Of a stretch of DNA of 21,683 bases, positions 1-7,774 are shown piece after piece (the first letter of the stretch is position 1; the number at the start of each line of letters is the position of its first letter). Where the stretch lies: contig CAMBWJ010000004.1 in assembly GCA_945871545.1 (NCBI GenBank), positions 1-21,683 on the forward strand. The letters are read 5' to 3'. The DNA is from an uncultured Clostridia bacterium (GTDB taxonomy: Bacteria > Bacillota_A > Clostridia > Christensenellales > Aristaeellaceae). Below the pieces are notes generated by a model that did not search any database, was not told the DNA's origin, and saw nothing but the letters and a program-made list of their open reading frames with translations. The translations under genes and the position numbers were made by a program.

Positions 1-938
1 GCAACGCACAGCTCGACGACAGCAGCGCCCATCGCGAAGGGAGCCTGGGTGATTGCGCCCAGCATCACGCCGTCAGCAACAGCGGCCTTGATCACAGCGC
101 CGGAGTCGAAGCCAGCAGCGATGACGTCGGTCTCGCCGGTGCCGCAAACCTGCAGGTTCTCGTTGGCGGAGATGATCGCCTCAGCGGAGTGCTGGTTGGA
201 GCCGTAGATGGCGATGGTGTCTTCCTTGGACAGCAGGGTGTTGCAGTCGATCAGGGACAGCTCGGAGGTAACCTGAGCGGGAACCAGGGTCTCGATGATG
301 ACCTTCGCGGCATCGTCGGAACCGCAGGTGGCATGCTCGCAGTAGAAGGTATCGCCTTCCAGCTTGACGGAGCCGCACAGCTCGGCCATCTTGTCGATGA
401 AGCCCAGGCCGCGCAGGGTCACGGACTCGGAAACGTTGTCCTGAGCGGACACGCCGATGCGGACGGTGCCTTCAGCAGCCTCGATGCGGGCAGCGATGGC
501 TTCGTAGACCATCTCAGCGGCCATGGCGCCGGCGGCGTAGTTGTCGGTGGCAGCATTGGCCAGGATCGCGCCTTCGGGAGCGCCCGGAACGCCGGAGTCG
601 AAGCCGATGATCGGGATGTTCTTGGACTGGGCGTCAGCGATGGCGTCCAGGCAGGTCTCGGTGGACAGAGCGGCCAGGCCGATGGCGGACGGAGCGGCGT
701 CGATGGCAGCCTTCAGCTGCTCCAGCTGCTCAGCATACTCAGACTCGGAAGCGGGGCCAACGAAGTTGACGGTCACGCCAAGCTCTTCAGCCTTGGCTTC
801 GGCGCCCTTCTTGACGGCCTGCCAGTACTCGTGCTGGAAGCCCTTGGAGACGATTTCGATGTGCTCGCCTGCTGCCAGAGCAGAGGTCATGCCGACGACC
901 ATCAGCATTGCGAGAACGAGAGCCAGGATCTTCTTCAT
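1..938 (-). CDS. Sugar ABC transporter substrate-binding protein, 3' end outside window
   Basis: This is an extracellular binding protein of the RbsB/YtfQ type (periplasmic-binding-protein 4 fold). It should capture a simple sugar and deliver it to the permeases encoded just upstream on this strand. The start at 938 is set by GGAGGAAC about 6 bases ahead and by a signal peptide beginning MKKILALVLAMLMVVGM. Cleavage is likely after Ala-Leu-Ala-Ala, near residue 23. The mature part shows family features: EIVSKGFQHEYWQAVKKGA near the N terminus, then AAPSAIGLAAL and IPIIGFDSG. About 312 codons are visible and the C terminus lies beyond the left edge. Oddly, the signal peptide has no lipobox cysteine, although most Gram-positive binding proteins are lipoproteins. 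The gene has its own promoter, so it can be made in excess over the membrane parts. The sugar cannot be read from the sequence. Confidence 0.9.
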   Translation of the reverse strand, partial: MKKILALVLAMLMVVGMTSALAAGEHIEIVSKGFQHEYWQAVKKGAEAKAEELGVTVNFVGPASESEYAEQLEQLKAAIDAAPSAIGLAALSTETCLDAIADAQSKNIPIIGFDSGVPGAPEGAILANAATDNYAAGAMAAEMVYEAIAARIEAAEGTVRIGVSAQDNVSESVTLRGLGFIDKMAELCGSVKLEGDTFYCEHATCGSDDAAKVIIETLVPAQVTSELSLIDCNTLLSKEDTIAIYGSNQHSAEAIISANENLQVCGTGETDVIAAGFDSGAVIKAAVADGVMLGAITQAPFAMGAAVVELCV

Positions 939-969
939 AGAAAGTTCCTCCTTGAAAAGTGTTTTATGT

Positions 970-988
970 TTACCGCTTTTCGCGGTAA
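970..988 (-). other. Hairpin in the 5' UTR of the sugar-binding-protein gene
   Basis: On the minus strand TTACCGC and GCGGTAA form a perfect 7-bp stem around a 5-base A-rich loop. It lies between the promoter and the ribosome site, within the predicted transcript. No T-tract follows, so it is not a terminator. A role in mRNA stability is a guess. Confidence 0.5.
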
Positions 989-1010
989 TCATCGTTTTGG
1001 TGCAGTTAAC

Positions 1011-1039
1011 ATTATACGCTTAAAACCATACAACGTCAA
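1011..1039 (-). promoter_or_regulatory. Sigma-A-type promoter for the sugar-binding-protein gene
   Basis: Read on the minus strand: TTGACG (1034-1039), a 17-base spacer, then a perfect TATAAT (1011-1016). The start site would fall near 1004, giving a leader of about 65 bases. It sits in the 142-base gap after the second permease gene, so the binding protein can be transcribed independently of the ATPase-permease genes. Confidence 0.8.
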
Positions 1040-1080
1040 CCATCTTTTAACAATTGCCGCAATAATTCCTGCCGTTTGCC

Positions 1081-2082
1081 TTACGCCTTCTTGCGGTTCT
1101 TGATTACGTCGAACCAGATGGCGGCGATCAGGATGATGCCGGTGATGACGTGCTGCCAGTCGCCGGTGAGGCCGATCTTCGGCAGGCCGTTCTTCAGCAG
1201 CGCCAGGATCAGAATACCGATCATTGAGCCGATGATGCTGCCGGAGCCGCCGGTCATGGACGTGCCGCCGATGATCGCGCCGCCGATGGCGTCCAGCTCA
1301 AGTCCGAGACCGGACGAGGCCGTGATCGAGGAGGCGTTGCTGGCCGCAAAGGCGATGCCCGCGATGCCCGCGAACAGGCCGGAAATGATGTAGGCAGACA
1401 TCTGATACTTCACCACGTTCACGCCGGACAGGCGCGCAGCTTCCTTGTTGGAGCCGATGGCGATGATGTAGCGGCCGATGCGGGTCTTGTTCAGGATGAT
1501 GGACATGATGATGATCGCGATCAGCACGACGATCAGTCCTGTGGGAATGGGCGTCTTTTTGCCGAGGGCGTTGGGCATCATGTACTTGAAGATGTTGCGG
1601 AACCAGCCTTCCTCAGAGGCGCGGGCCGGCCAGGAGATGGACGCGCCGCCGCAGGCAACCGAGCTGAGACCGCGGGTAATCAGCATGGTGCACAGCGTCG
1701 CGATGAAGGCGGGCAGGTTCATAATGGCGACCATGATGCCGTTCAGGCAGCCAAAGATCAGGCCCAGCACAACGGCGACGATCATGCCAACCCACACCGG
1801 ACAACCGAAGTCCTTGACCAGCATGCCGGCGATCATGGCGTAGCACACCATGCCGGTACCGACGGACAGGTCGTTGCCGCCGGAGATCAGACAGAAGGTG
1901 ACGCCGATGGACATGAAGGCGAAGTAGTAGAAGGAGTCAAGCAGCGTGACGATGGTCGTATACTGACGGAACTCCTTGCTTGCAATGCTGAATACCGCAG
2001 CCAGCACGATCGCGACAGCCAGAACAACGATTCGCTGAAGATCAAACTTGCGGGTGCGCCCGCTCTTATTTAATGTTTGCAT
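1081..2082 (-). CDS. CUT2 sugar ABC transporter permease (second of two)
   Basis: This is a 333-residue integral membrane subunit of the RbsC/YjfF family (BPD_transp_2) that forms half of the sugar channel. ATG at 2082 is preceded by CAGGAGGACAG at good spacing. A longer open frame runs upstream to 2433, but it only overlaps the other permease in the wrong frame. Hydrophobic helices start near residue 17 and continue to the C terminus. Family motifs include LNKTRIGRYIIAIGSNKEAA, the coupling loop toward the ATPase, and GGTSMTGGSGSIIGSMIGI. It begins 26 bases after the stop of its paralogue and shares long motif blocks with it, so the pair looks like an old tandem duplication giving a heterodimer. 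Transport of a ribose-, galactofuranose- or xylose-like sugar is family knowledge; the exact substrate is open. Confidence 0.92.
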   Translation of the reverse strand: MQTLNKSGRTRKFDLQRIVVLAVAIVLAAVFSIASKEFRQYTTIVTLLDSFYYFAFMSIGVTFCLISGGNDLSVGTGMVCYAMIAGMLVKDFGCPVWVGMIVAVVLGLIFGCLNGIMVAIMNLPAFIATLCTMLITRGLSSVACGGASISWPARASEEGWFRNIFKYMMPNALGKKTPIPTGLIVVLIAIIIMSIILNKTRIGRYIIAIGSNKEAARLSGVNVVKYQMSAYIISGLFAGIAGIAFAASNASSITASSGLGLELDAIGGAIIGGTSMTGGSGSIIGSMIGILILALLKNGLPKIGLTGDWQHVITGIILIAAIWFDVIKNRKKA

Positions 2083-2108
2083 ATTCTGTCCTCCTGTTCC
2101 TCTAGTTG

Positions 2109-3071
2109 TCACTTTTTGCGTGCGCGGCTGCGAATGTCCGCGAATACGCACAGCGCCACGATGACGCCGGTGATGATGTACTGCCAGTCGGGGCTGAACT
2201 TCATCGCGGTGATGCCGACGCGCAGCATGGAGATGATGAAGATACCGATCAGGCTGCCGGCGATGGAGGCCGTGCCGCCCGCCATGGAGGTGCCGCCCAT
2301 GACGCAGGCCGCAATGGCGTTGTTGTTGAACACGTCGCCCTGACCGGCCGCGAACTTGGTGATCGCGCCCGCGTACATGATGGCGGCGACGCCGGCCAGC
2401 AGGCCGCAGAACACATAGGCCAGTGCTTCCCACTTGCGGGTGTCCACGCCGGAGAGGCGCACCGCCTCGCGGTTGGAGCCGATGCAGAGGATGTAACGGC
2501 CGATGCGGGTCTTGTTCAGAACGATGGAGCAGACGATCGCCGTGACGAGCAAGATGATCAGGCCGACCGGAACGCCGTTGCAGCTGACCAGATTGCGGTA
2601 CCAGTCGTTCTCAGCGCCGCTGGAGGGCCAGCTGACGCCGGCAGAGTTGGTGGCCAGCAGGCCGATGCCCTTGGCGATGCGCATGGAGGCCATGGAGGAG
2701 ATGAAGGACGGGAGCTTCATGTAGGCAACCATCACGCCGTTGGCGACGCCGAAGACGAGGCCGACGAGGATGGTGACGAGCAGCGCCGTCCACAGCGGCC
2801 AGCCGTGAACCACCAGAAGCTGTCCGCCGACCAGGCCGGAGCAGAACATCACCGGGCCGATGGAGAAGTCGATGCCGCCGGTAGCGATGACGAAGGTCAC
2901 GCCCAGCGCCAGGAAGCCCATGAAGTCAACGGTATTGAGCACGTTGCCCATGTCCAGGGGACGGCCGCTGACCACGGAGAACAGGAAGTACAATAGAACC
3001 ATGATTACAACCAGCACGATGCGGTTGAATCCCAATTTCTTGACAATTGGTAAATTCTTGAATTTTTCCAT
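2109..3071 (-). CDS. CUT2 sugar ABC transporter permease (first of two)
   Basis: This is a 320-residue RbsC/YtfT-type permease. ATG at 3071 (MEKFKNLPIVKKLGFNRIV) follows GACAGGAGGGTAATT; an upstream in-frame extension overlaps the ATPase gene and lacks a ribosome site. The first membrane helix covers about residues 17-35, followed by repeated hydrophobic segments and the loop LNKTRIGRYILCIGSNREAV, nearly the same as in the second permease. A GGTSMAGGTASIAGSLIGI stretch near the C terminus also matches. The gene starts 13 bases after the ATPase stop and ends 26 bases before the next permease, so all three are clearly one operon. A two-permease layout of this kind is known for the galactofuranose-type YtfQRT-YjfF importer, though similarity in layout does not establish the same sugar. 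Confidence 0.92.
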   Translation of the reverse strand: MEKFKNLPIVKKLGFNRIVLVVIMVLLYFLFSVVSGRPLDMGNVLNTVDFMGFLALGVTFVIATGGIDFSIGPVMFCSGLVGGQLLVVHGWPLWTALLVTILVGLVFGVANGVMVAYMKLPSFISSMASMRIAKGIGLLATNSAGVSWPSSGAENDWYRNLVSCNGVPVGLIILLVTAIVCSIVLNKTRIGRYILCIGSNREAVRLSGVDTRKWEALAYVFCGLLAGVAAIMYAGAITKFAAGQGDVFNNNAIAACVMGGTSMAGGTASIAGSLIGIFIISMLRVGITAMKFSPDWQYIITGVIVALCVFADIRSRARKK

Positions 3072-3084
3072 AATTACCCTCCTG

Positions 3085-4593
3085 TCAGCGCAGCGTCGCA
3101 GCGTGCATAATGCTTTCCTGAGTAGCCCCGGCAATGTCGATCTCAGCGGTCTTCTTGCCCTCGCACATGACCACGATGCGGTCGCTCATGCGCAGAATCT
3201 CCGTCATTTCGGAGGAGATCATGATGATGGACTTGCCCTGTGCGACCAGTTCGTTCATCAGGTGATAGATCTCGCTCTTCGCGCCGACGTCGATGCCGCG
3301 GGTCGGTTCGTCAAAGATCAGGATGTCGCAGTCCTTGACCAGCCACTTGGCCAGAACGACCTTCTGCTGGTTGCCGCCGGAGAGGTTGACGACGAGCTGA
3401 TCGGTGCTCGGCGTCTTGGTGTTCAGACGCTTGATGTAATCCTCGGTGGCCGTAACTTCCTTCTTTTTGTCGATGAAGAGGCCCTTAACGAAGTTCTTGA
3501 GGTGGGCCATGGTGGAGTTCTCGGCCACGCTCTTGTCCACGACGATGCCGTAGCGCTTTCTGTCCTCGGACAGATAGCCGATGCCCAGCGCAACCGCGTC
3601 CTTGGGGCTCCTGATGTCCACCTTCTTGCCGTTGACGTAGATGTCGCCGCTCTCCTTGGGATCCGCGCCGAACAGCGCGCGCGCCGTCTCGGTGCGTCCC
3701 GCGCCCATCAGGCCGGAGAAGCCCAGAATCTCGCCCTTGTGCAGCTCAAAGCTCACGTCCTGCACCATCTTGCCCGCGTTGAGGTGCTCGACCTTCAGAA
3801 CCACCGGCGCATCCGGCGGAACCATGCTCTTGGTCTTGGGATCCTCATAGATCACGCGACCGACCATCATGTTGATGATGTCGTCCTTGGTGCAGTCCTT
3901 GGTAATCAGCGTGCCGACGTAGCCGCCGTCGCGCATGACGGTGACGCGGTCGGTGATGACCTTGATCTCGTCCATGCGGTGCGAAATGTAGACGATGCCC
4001 AGCTGCTTGTCGCGCAGGTCGCGGATGATCTTGAACAACTCTTCGATCTCCGCCTCGGTCAGCGCGGCGGAGGGCTCGTCGAAGATGATGACCTTCGCCT
4101 TGTGGGAGATGGCCTTGGCGATCTCGCACATCTGCTGCTTGCCGACGGTCAGGTTGCCCATCTTCTCGGTGGGATCGATCTTGATGCCCAGCTGCTCGAA
4201 GAGCTTCTTGGACTCCTCGTTCATCTTCGCGTCGTCGATGATGCCGCCCTTCATGAATTCGCGGCCGATGAAGATGTTCTGCGCGACGGTCAGGTGGTTC
4301 ATCATGTTCAGCTCCTGGTGAACGATGACGATGCCCGCCTCCTGCGCCTCCTTCGGGCCGTGGAATTCGACCTCCTTGCCCTCATAGGTGATGGTACCGG
4401 AATCCTTGGTGTAGATGCCCGTGAGCACCTTCATCAGCGTGGACTTTCCGGCGCCGTTCTCGCCCATCAGCGCGTGTACCTCGCCCCTGCGAACCTCCAG
4501 ATTGACATGATCCAGCGCGTGCACGCCCGGGAAGGATTTGTCAATTCCTTCCATCGTCAGAATGACTTCGTGCGAAAGATTATTCTCTGCCAT
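3085..4593 (-). CDS. CUT2 sugar ABC transporter ATP-binding protein (fused double domain)
   Basis: This 502-residue cytoplasmic ATPase of the RbsA/MglA/YtfR type powers sugar import. Two ABC domains lie in tandem. The first has Walker A GENGAGKST (residues 44-52), the signature LTVGKQQMCEIAKAI and Walker B VIIFDEPSAALT. The second has the degenerate P-loop typical of the family (LMGAGRTETARALFG), then LSGGNQQKVVLAKWL and ILIFDEPTRGID. Length is normal for the family. ATG at 4593 follows GGGAGGAAGGGAATTGA. It is the first gene of the operon, with a near-consensus promoter about 120 bases upstream. A 6-bp hairpin (TGCGCC, GGGT, GGCGCA; 4618-4633) lies just ahead of the ribosome site and might affect translation, but I cannot show that it does. 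Confidence 0.95.
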   Translation of the reverse strand: MAENNLSHEVILTMEGIDKSFPGVHALDHVNLEVRRGEVHALMGENGAGKSTLMKVLTGIYTKDSGTITYEGKEVEFHGPKEAQEAGIVIVHQELNMMNHLTVAQNIFIGREFMKGGIIDDAKMNEESKKLFEQLGIKIDPTEKMGNLTVGKQQMCEIAKAISHKAKVIIFDEPSAALTEAEIEELFKIIRDLRDKQLGIVYISHRMDEIKVITDRVTVMRDGGYVGTLITKDCTKDDIINMMVGRVIYEDPKTKSMVPPDAPVVLKVEHLNAGKMVQDVSFELHKGEILGFSGLMGAGRTETARALFGADPKESGDIYVNGKKVDIRSPKDAVALGIGYLSEDRKRYGIVVDKSVAENSTMAHLKNFVKGLFIDKKKEVTATEDYIKRLNTKTPSTDQLVVNLSGGNQQKVVLAKWLVKDCDILIFDEPTRGIDVGAKSEIYHLMNELVAQGKSIIMISSEMTEILRMSDRIVVMCEGKKTAEIDIAGATQESIMHAATLR

Positions 4594-4714
4594 TCAATTC
4601 CCTTCCTCCCTCGCTGCTGCGCCACCCGGCGCAATTTACAGTTGGATCTCTACGACGGCGGTACAATCTGGATGAAAATTCCTCATGCACACGCCCATAA
4701 TATTACATGGTTCT

Positions 4715-4743
4715 ATTTTATCCTTTTACTGTCACTTTGTCAA
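4715..4743 (-). promoter_or_regulatory. Near-consensus sigma-A promoter of the sugar ABC operon
   Basis: Minus strand: TTGACA (4738-4743), exactly 17 bases, then TAAAAT (4715-4720). The predicted start near 4708 gives a leader of about 115 bases before the ATPase ATG. The A/T-rich sequence just upstream of -35 could act as an UP element. Confidence 0.85.
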
Positions 4744-4814
4744 TTATTTTTTCAAAGACGCAGTTTTGCATAAAATATGTGCTGTCCAATGCCACAAAAT
4801 GCCATGCGAACGCT

Positions 4815-4859
4815 GCAAACATCGGTTTGCCGATAACATTTCATTAAAGGAATGTCATC
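4815..4859. promoter_or_regulatory. Two inverted repeats upstream of the sugar operon promoter, possible operators
   Basis: GCAAAC-ATCG-GTTTGC (4815-4830) is a perfect 6-bp inverted repeat. Next to it, GATAACATT and AATGTCATC (4832-4840 and 4851-4859) pair at 8 of 9 positions around 10 bases. Both lie 70-120 bases upstream of the -35, a position that suits an activator rather than a simple repressor. No regulator gene adjoins, and the binding protein is unknown. Confidence 0.4.
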
Positions 4860-5045
4860 ACATTTGCCCCCAGAAAATTGTTTGTTCTTCACCTCTCAAC
4901 GTTTGAAAATCTGCAAATTTACGCATTTTTAAGTACAATCCCGCCCGCCCATTTCTCGCTCTCGGGCAATGAACCGGTACGGCTGACGCGCCCCGGAATG
5001 CGTCTCCAGACGGTTTCTGCTGAAAAAGACAGCTTTAATCCATAC

Positions 5046-5076
5046 AAAAACGCCGCAATTCCTTTGAATTGCAGCG
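5046..5076 (-). terminator. Intrinsic terminator after the flavodoxin-like gene
   Basis: Minus strand: CGCTGCAATTC, loop AAAG, GAATTGCGGCG, then TTTTT. The stem is 11 bp with one G-U pair and the T-tract follows directly. It lies about 18 bases past the stop codon at 5094 and closes the PspC/ABC/flavodoxin operon. Confidence 0.88.
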
Positions 5077-5093
5077 CAATTTTTCCTCCGTCG

Positions 5094-5606
5094 CTATTTC
5101 TGTTCCATGCACCAGGCCAGCACGCCGGAGAGATTCTCCTCAGACACGCAGCTGCCGCCCTCGTTCAGCAGCCGCAGCATCTCCCTCTCCTCCGGGCTGA
5201 GGTTCGGCTTCTGCGCAAGTTTCTTGCCCATGGTCTTTCCCATGATCGTCATCATGAATTTGTACACGCCGTGCAGCCGCTTCATGTCGAAGCCGCCCTG
5301 CATGGTGAACACGGGCATCTCCGGCGGAAGCGCGTTCGCCCTGCGCACCTCCGCGAGCTGCGATCCGGTCTGCCCCATGCACACGCCGCAGACCGCGCAG
5401 ATTTTGAAGCGCTTCTGCGCCTTCTTCAGACCCTTCACCTGACTGGCCATCAGCCAGCCCAGGTAGAGCACGGGTGTGTTTTCCGCAAGCGCATTCCACG
5501 CCTCGTCCAGAGAATATGCCTTCCATCCGGTGCGCTCCTCCAGCATGTGCGCGTACTGCGCGGTGTAGCCGGTGTTGGACGTGTATACAATCGCAGTGGG
5601 TTTCAT
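5094..5606 (-). CDS. Flavodoxin-domain protein
   Basis: A 170-residue cytoplasmic protein starting MKPTAIVYTSNTGYTAQYA. The TSNTGYT stretch at about residues 9-15 matches the FMN-phosphate loop of flavodoxins, right after the first beta strand, and resembles the flavodoxin group that includes HemG-like proteins. Middle strands PVLYLGWLMAS and FKICAVCGVCMG suit the same fold. The C-terminal third (TMGKKLAQKPNLSPEEREML) is helical and charged. ATG 5606 is set by CAGGAGGAACAG. It lies 59 bases after the ABC permease and is the last gene before the terminator, so it is probably co-transcribed with the exporter. Binding of FMN and an electron-transfer or redox role are inferred; the partner and substrate are unknown. 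Three cysteines cluster at CAVCGVC, an unusual trait. Confidence 0.7.
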   Translation of the reverse strand: MKPTAIVYTSNTGYTAQYAHMLEERTGWKAYSLDEAWNALAENTPVLYLGWLMASQVKGLKKAQKRFKICAVCGVCMGQTGSQLAEVRRANALPPEMPVFTMQGGFDMKRLHGVYKFMMTIMGKTMGKKLAQKPNLSPEEREMLRLLNEGGSCVSEENLSGVLAWCMEQK

Positions 5607-5665
5607 TTTCTGTTCCTCCTGAATTATCGCTCCGCCTGACAGCATAGCCCCTCGAACCGCGCCTG

Positions 5666-6571
5666 TCAAGCCCTGTGCTTCCGACCGATGCACAGGTTCA
5701 GCAGCACGTAGACCGCGATCAGCGCCGCAGCCGTGCCCGCAAGGATCAGATACATGGTTCCGATCTCCACCCGGCTTCCGAAGAAATAGATGTTGCAGTC
5801 CATGGAGTCCCTGATCGCCTCCACCACCTGCTCCGGGAAGCCCTGGCGCGCCATCTCGGCAAAGGTTCCGCCCAGCCAGTGGTTGCGCAGCAGGGAGGTG
5901 CCATAGGTGCCGGGCAGCAGGGAGATGAGCTTCTGCAGGCCCTCGGAGAACTGGGAGATGGGCATGTACGCGCCGCAAAGGAAGCCGTAGCCCGCGCTGA
6001 CGATGGTTCCCACCGCCGACATCTGGCCCTGGCTGCGGATAAAGACGTTGATGATGCTGGAGAGCGCCGAGCCGAAGATCACCAGCATCAGCACGTCCAG
6101 CAGGATGCGCAGCACATCCTGCGCCGTGAGATACCAACCCACACGGGAGACATAGATCAGGCAGAGTCCCACCGCACAGAAGCACACCAGCAGCGTGGAG
6201 ATCAGGTTGGCGATGTAGTAGCCCAGCGCCAGCGTGCCGCGCCCCACCGGGGAGACGGTCAGATCCCGCCGCGCGCCGCCCACCCGATCCTGCACCATCA
6301 GAAAGTTGGAGCAGAAGGCCACGGTGATGCAGCACACCGCCAGCAGCGACGAGGCCAACTCTCCGCCCACGCAGCCGCCGATGAGCTTGTCGGGCACGGT
6401 AGCCCCGGCAGCCTCCAGCGCGCCGCGGAAGCTGTCCTCGTAAACGTTGCCGAGGAAGGTTCCGTAGAGCACCAGCAGGATCAGCGGGGTGATCAGCGAG
6501 GTGAAGAACATGCCCTTGTCCTTGAAGTAGAGCTTCACATTGCGCCGGATCAGCGCGCAGAGCTGGGTCAT
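5666..6571 (-). CDS. ABC-2 type transporter permease
   Basis: A 301-residue membrane subunit of an ABC-2 (DrrB-like) exporter. The N terminus MTQLCALIRRNVKLYFKDKG is the amphipathic stretch typical of the family, followed by TM1 (FFTSLITPLILLVLYGTFLG). A large extracellular loop comes next, then about five more helices, ending with a helix just before the C-terminal RKHRA. Its ATG overlaps the ATPase stop by four bases (ATGA), showing translational coupling and a shared complex. Substrates in this family range from drugs and peptides to lipids and polysaccharides, and the sequence does not discriminate. A small PspC protein precedes the pair, which fits a role in envelope stress or resistance, but that is inference. 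Confidence 0.88.
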   Translation of the reverse strand: MTQLCALIRRNVKLYFKDKGMFFTSLITPLILLVLYGTFLGNVYEDSFRGALEAAGATVPDKLIGGCVGGELASSLLAVCCITVAFCSNFLMVQDRVGGARRDLTVSPVGRGTLALGYYIANLISTLLVCFCAVGLCLIYVSRVGWYLTAQDVLRILLDVLMLVIFGSALSSIINVFIRSQGQMSAVGTIVSAGYGFLCGAYMPISQFSEGLQKLISLLPGTYGTSLLRNHWLGGTFAEMARQGFPEQVVEAIRDSMDCNIYFFGSRVEIGTMYLILAGTAAALIAVYVLLNLCIGRKHRA

Positions 6572-7482
6572 TTTTCCGCACCTCCCGTCAGCTTCTTGCC
6601 CGTCACAGCAAGGAACACATCGTCCATCTTGCCCTTGGTGATCTCATAGTCCCGGAACAGCTCCGGCCTGCGCAGGATCAGCTCCGTAGCCGCAGCCGTG
6701 TCGGACACGGCGATGCGGTATGCGTCCCGCAGGCGGGTGAAGGGCCGGTTCAGCGACCGCACCTCCTCCTCGCTGGCGCCGTAGAGGGTGATGAAGTCGC
6801 CGGTGTATGCGTTCTTCAGCATCAGCGGCGTGCCCTCGGCGGCGATCCTGCCGCTGTCCAGGATCACCACGTAGTCCGCGTCGGCGGCCTCCTCCATGTA
6901 GTGGGTGGTGAGGAACACCGTCATCTGTCGTTCGCGGCGCATGCGCTGCACCGCGTCCCACATCAGCTTGCGGGTCTGGGGATCCAGGCCGGTGGTGGGC
7001 TCGTCCAGAATCAGAATCTTCGGATCGTGCACCAGCGCCCGGGCGATGTCGATGCGCCGCCGCTGTCCGCCGGAGAGCTTGCCCAGCGTGCGCTTGAGCA
7101 GGTCGCCGAAGTCCAAAAGCTCCGCAAGCTCGTCGAGCCGCTGCGCAAATTCCCTTCCGGTGATGCCGTACAGCGCCGCGCGGCTGGCGAGGTTGTCCCG
7201 CACCGTCAGGCTCCTGTCCAGCGCGGAGCTCTGGAACACCACGCCCAGCTTGCTCCGCAGCTGCTTATCGCCCGCATCCAGCTCGGTTCCGCAGATGCGC
7301 ACGCTGCCGCTGTCCCGCCGGAGCTGGCCGCAGATGATGTTGATGGTGGTGGACTTGCCTGCGCCGTTCACGCCCAGAAAGGCGAACAGCTCACCCTGAC
7401 GCACCTGAAAGCTCAGGTCCTGCACCGCCTGCACATCGCCGAAGCGCTTGCAGAGATGGGAAATTTCCAGTACGTTTTCCAT
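6568..7482 (-). CDS. ABC-2 exporter ATP-binding protein (DrrA-like)
   Basis: A 304-residue ATPase for the adjoining permease. It has Walker A GVNGAGKST (37-45), Q-loop in GVVFQSSALD, signature LSGGQRRRIDIARAL, Walker B ILILDEPTTGLDPQ and H-loop FLTTHYMEEA. A C-terminal extension of about 90 residues after the nucleotide domain (ITLYGASEEEVRSLNR and onward) is common in DrrA/CcmA-type exporter ATPases. ATG 7482 follows GGAAGGAGACAAAC. The gene lies 23 bases after the PspC-like gene and overlaps the permease by 4 bases, so the three form an operon. Direction of transport (export) is inferred from the family. Confidence 0.92.
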   Translation of the reverse strand: MENVLEISHLCKRFGDVQAVQDLSFQVRQGELFAFLGVNGAGKSTTINIICGQLRRDSGSVRICGTELDAGDKQLRSKLGVVFQSSALDRSLTVRDNLASRAALYGITGREFAQRLDELAELLDFGDLLKRTLGKLSGGQRRRIDIARALVHDPKILILDEPTTGLDPQTRKLMWDAVQRMRRERQMTVFLTTHYMEEAADADYVVILDSGRIAAEGTPLMLKNAYTGDFITLYGASEEEVRSLNRPFTRLRDAYRIAVSDTAAATELILRRPELFRDYEITKGKMDDVFLAVTGKKLTGGAEK

Positions 7483-7505
7483 GTTTGTCTCCTTCCGGGA
7501 TGCGA

Positions 7506-7700
7506 TCAGCAGCCCAGCGGCCTGCGCGGCATGATGATGGTTGCGATCAGATAGGCCAGCGCGCCGCTGCCGCCCAGGATGCAGAACACAATCCAGCCCA
7601 GGCGCACCAGCGCGGGATCGATGTCAAAGTATTCGGCGATGCCGCCGCAAACGCCGCAGAGCATCTTGTTTCGATTGGATCTGTAAAGCCGCTTGCTCAT
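7506..7700 (-). CDS. PspC-domain membrane mini-protein
   Basis: A 64-residue protein beginning MSKRLYRSNRNKMLCGVCGG. The block LCGVCGGIAEYFDIDPALVRL is the hallmark of the PspC family and is followed by one strong membrane helix (WIVFCILGGSGALAYLIATIIM) and a short basic tail. I take ATG 7700 because GGAGG lies 9 bases upstream; a TTG five codons earlier would place the start inside the ribosome site. PspC proteins are linked to envelope stress sensing in enterobacteria, but stand-alone Gram-positive versions are poorly characterised. As first gene of an operon with an ABC-2 exporter it may sense or stabilise the membrane state the exporter answers to; that is inference. Three cysteines, one at the very C terminus, are notable. 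Confidence 0.88.
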   Translation of the reverse strand: MSKRLYRSNRNKMLCGVCGGIAEYFDIDPALVRLGWIVFCILGGSGALAYLIATIIMPRRPLGC

Positions 7701-7774
7701 GTTTCTATCCTCCAATGGGTTTTCGTCTTTGTTCTCTCAACGCTCCCCATTGTAAGATAAAATCCCCGCAGCCG

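Larger units (their letters stand above)
4594..5045. other. Non-coding region upstream of the sugar transporter operon
   Basis: About 450 bases contain no credible gene; short plus-strand frames here lack ribosome sites and family features. Within it I see the leader hairpin at 4618-4633, the promoter at 4715-4743, and two inverted repeats at 4815-4830 and 4832-4859. The AT-rich stretch 4860-4960 and the remainder up to the terminator at 5046 show nothing I can name. Confidence 0.7.

Noticed and set aside
189..1103. Plus-strand open frame (304 codons) opposite the sugar-binding-protein gene
   Set aside because: The minus-strand reading has a signal peptide, ribosome site, promoter and family motifs; the plus-strand one has none.
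2860..4773. Long plus-strand open frame (637 codons) opposite the sugar ATPase
   Set aside because: It lies antisense to a clear double-domain ATPase, has extreme His/Asp/Val-rich low-order composition, no ribosome site and no recognisable domain. It is a by-product of GC-rich codon use.
5094..6581. Single 495-codon minus-strand frame covering the exporter permease and the flavodoxin-like gene
   Set aside because: Only its last 170 codons are real (start 5606). The front part is the wrong frame of the permease gene 5666-6571, so there is no fusion.
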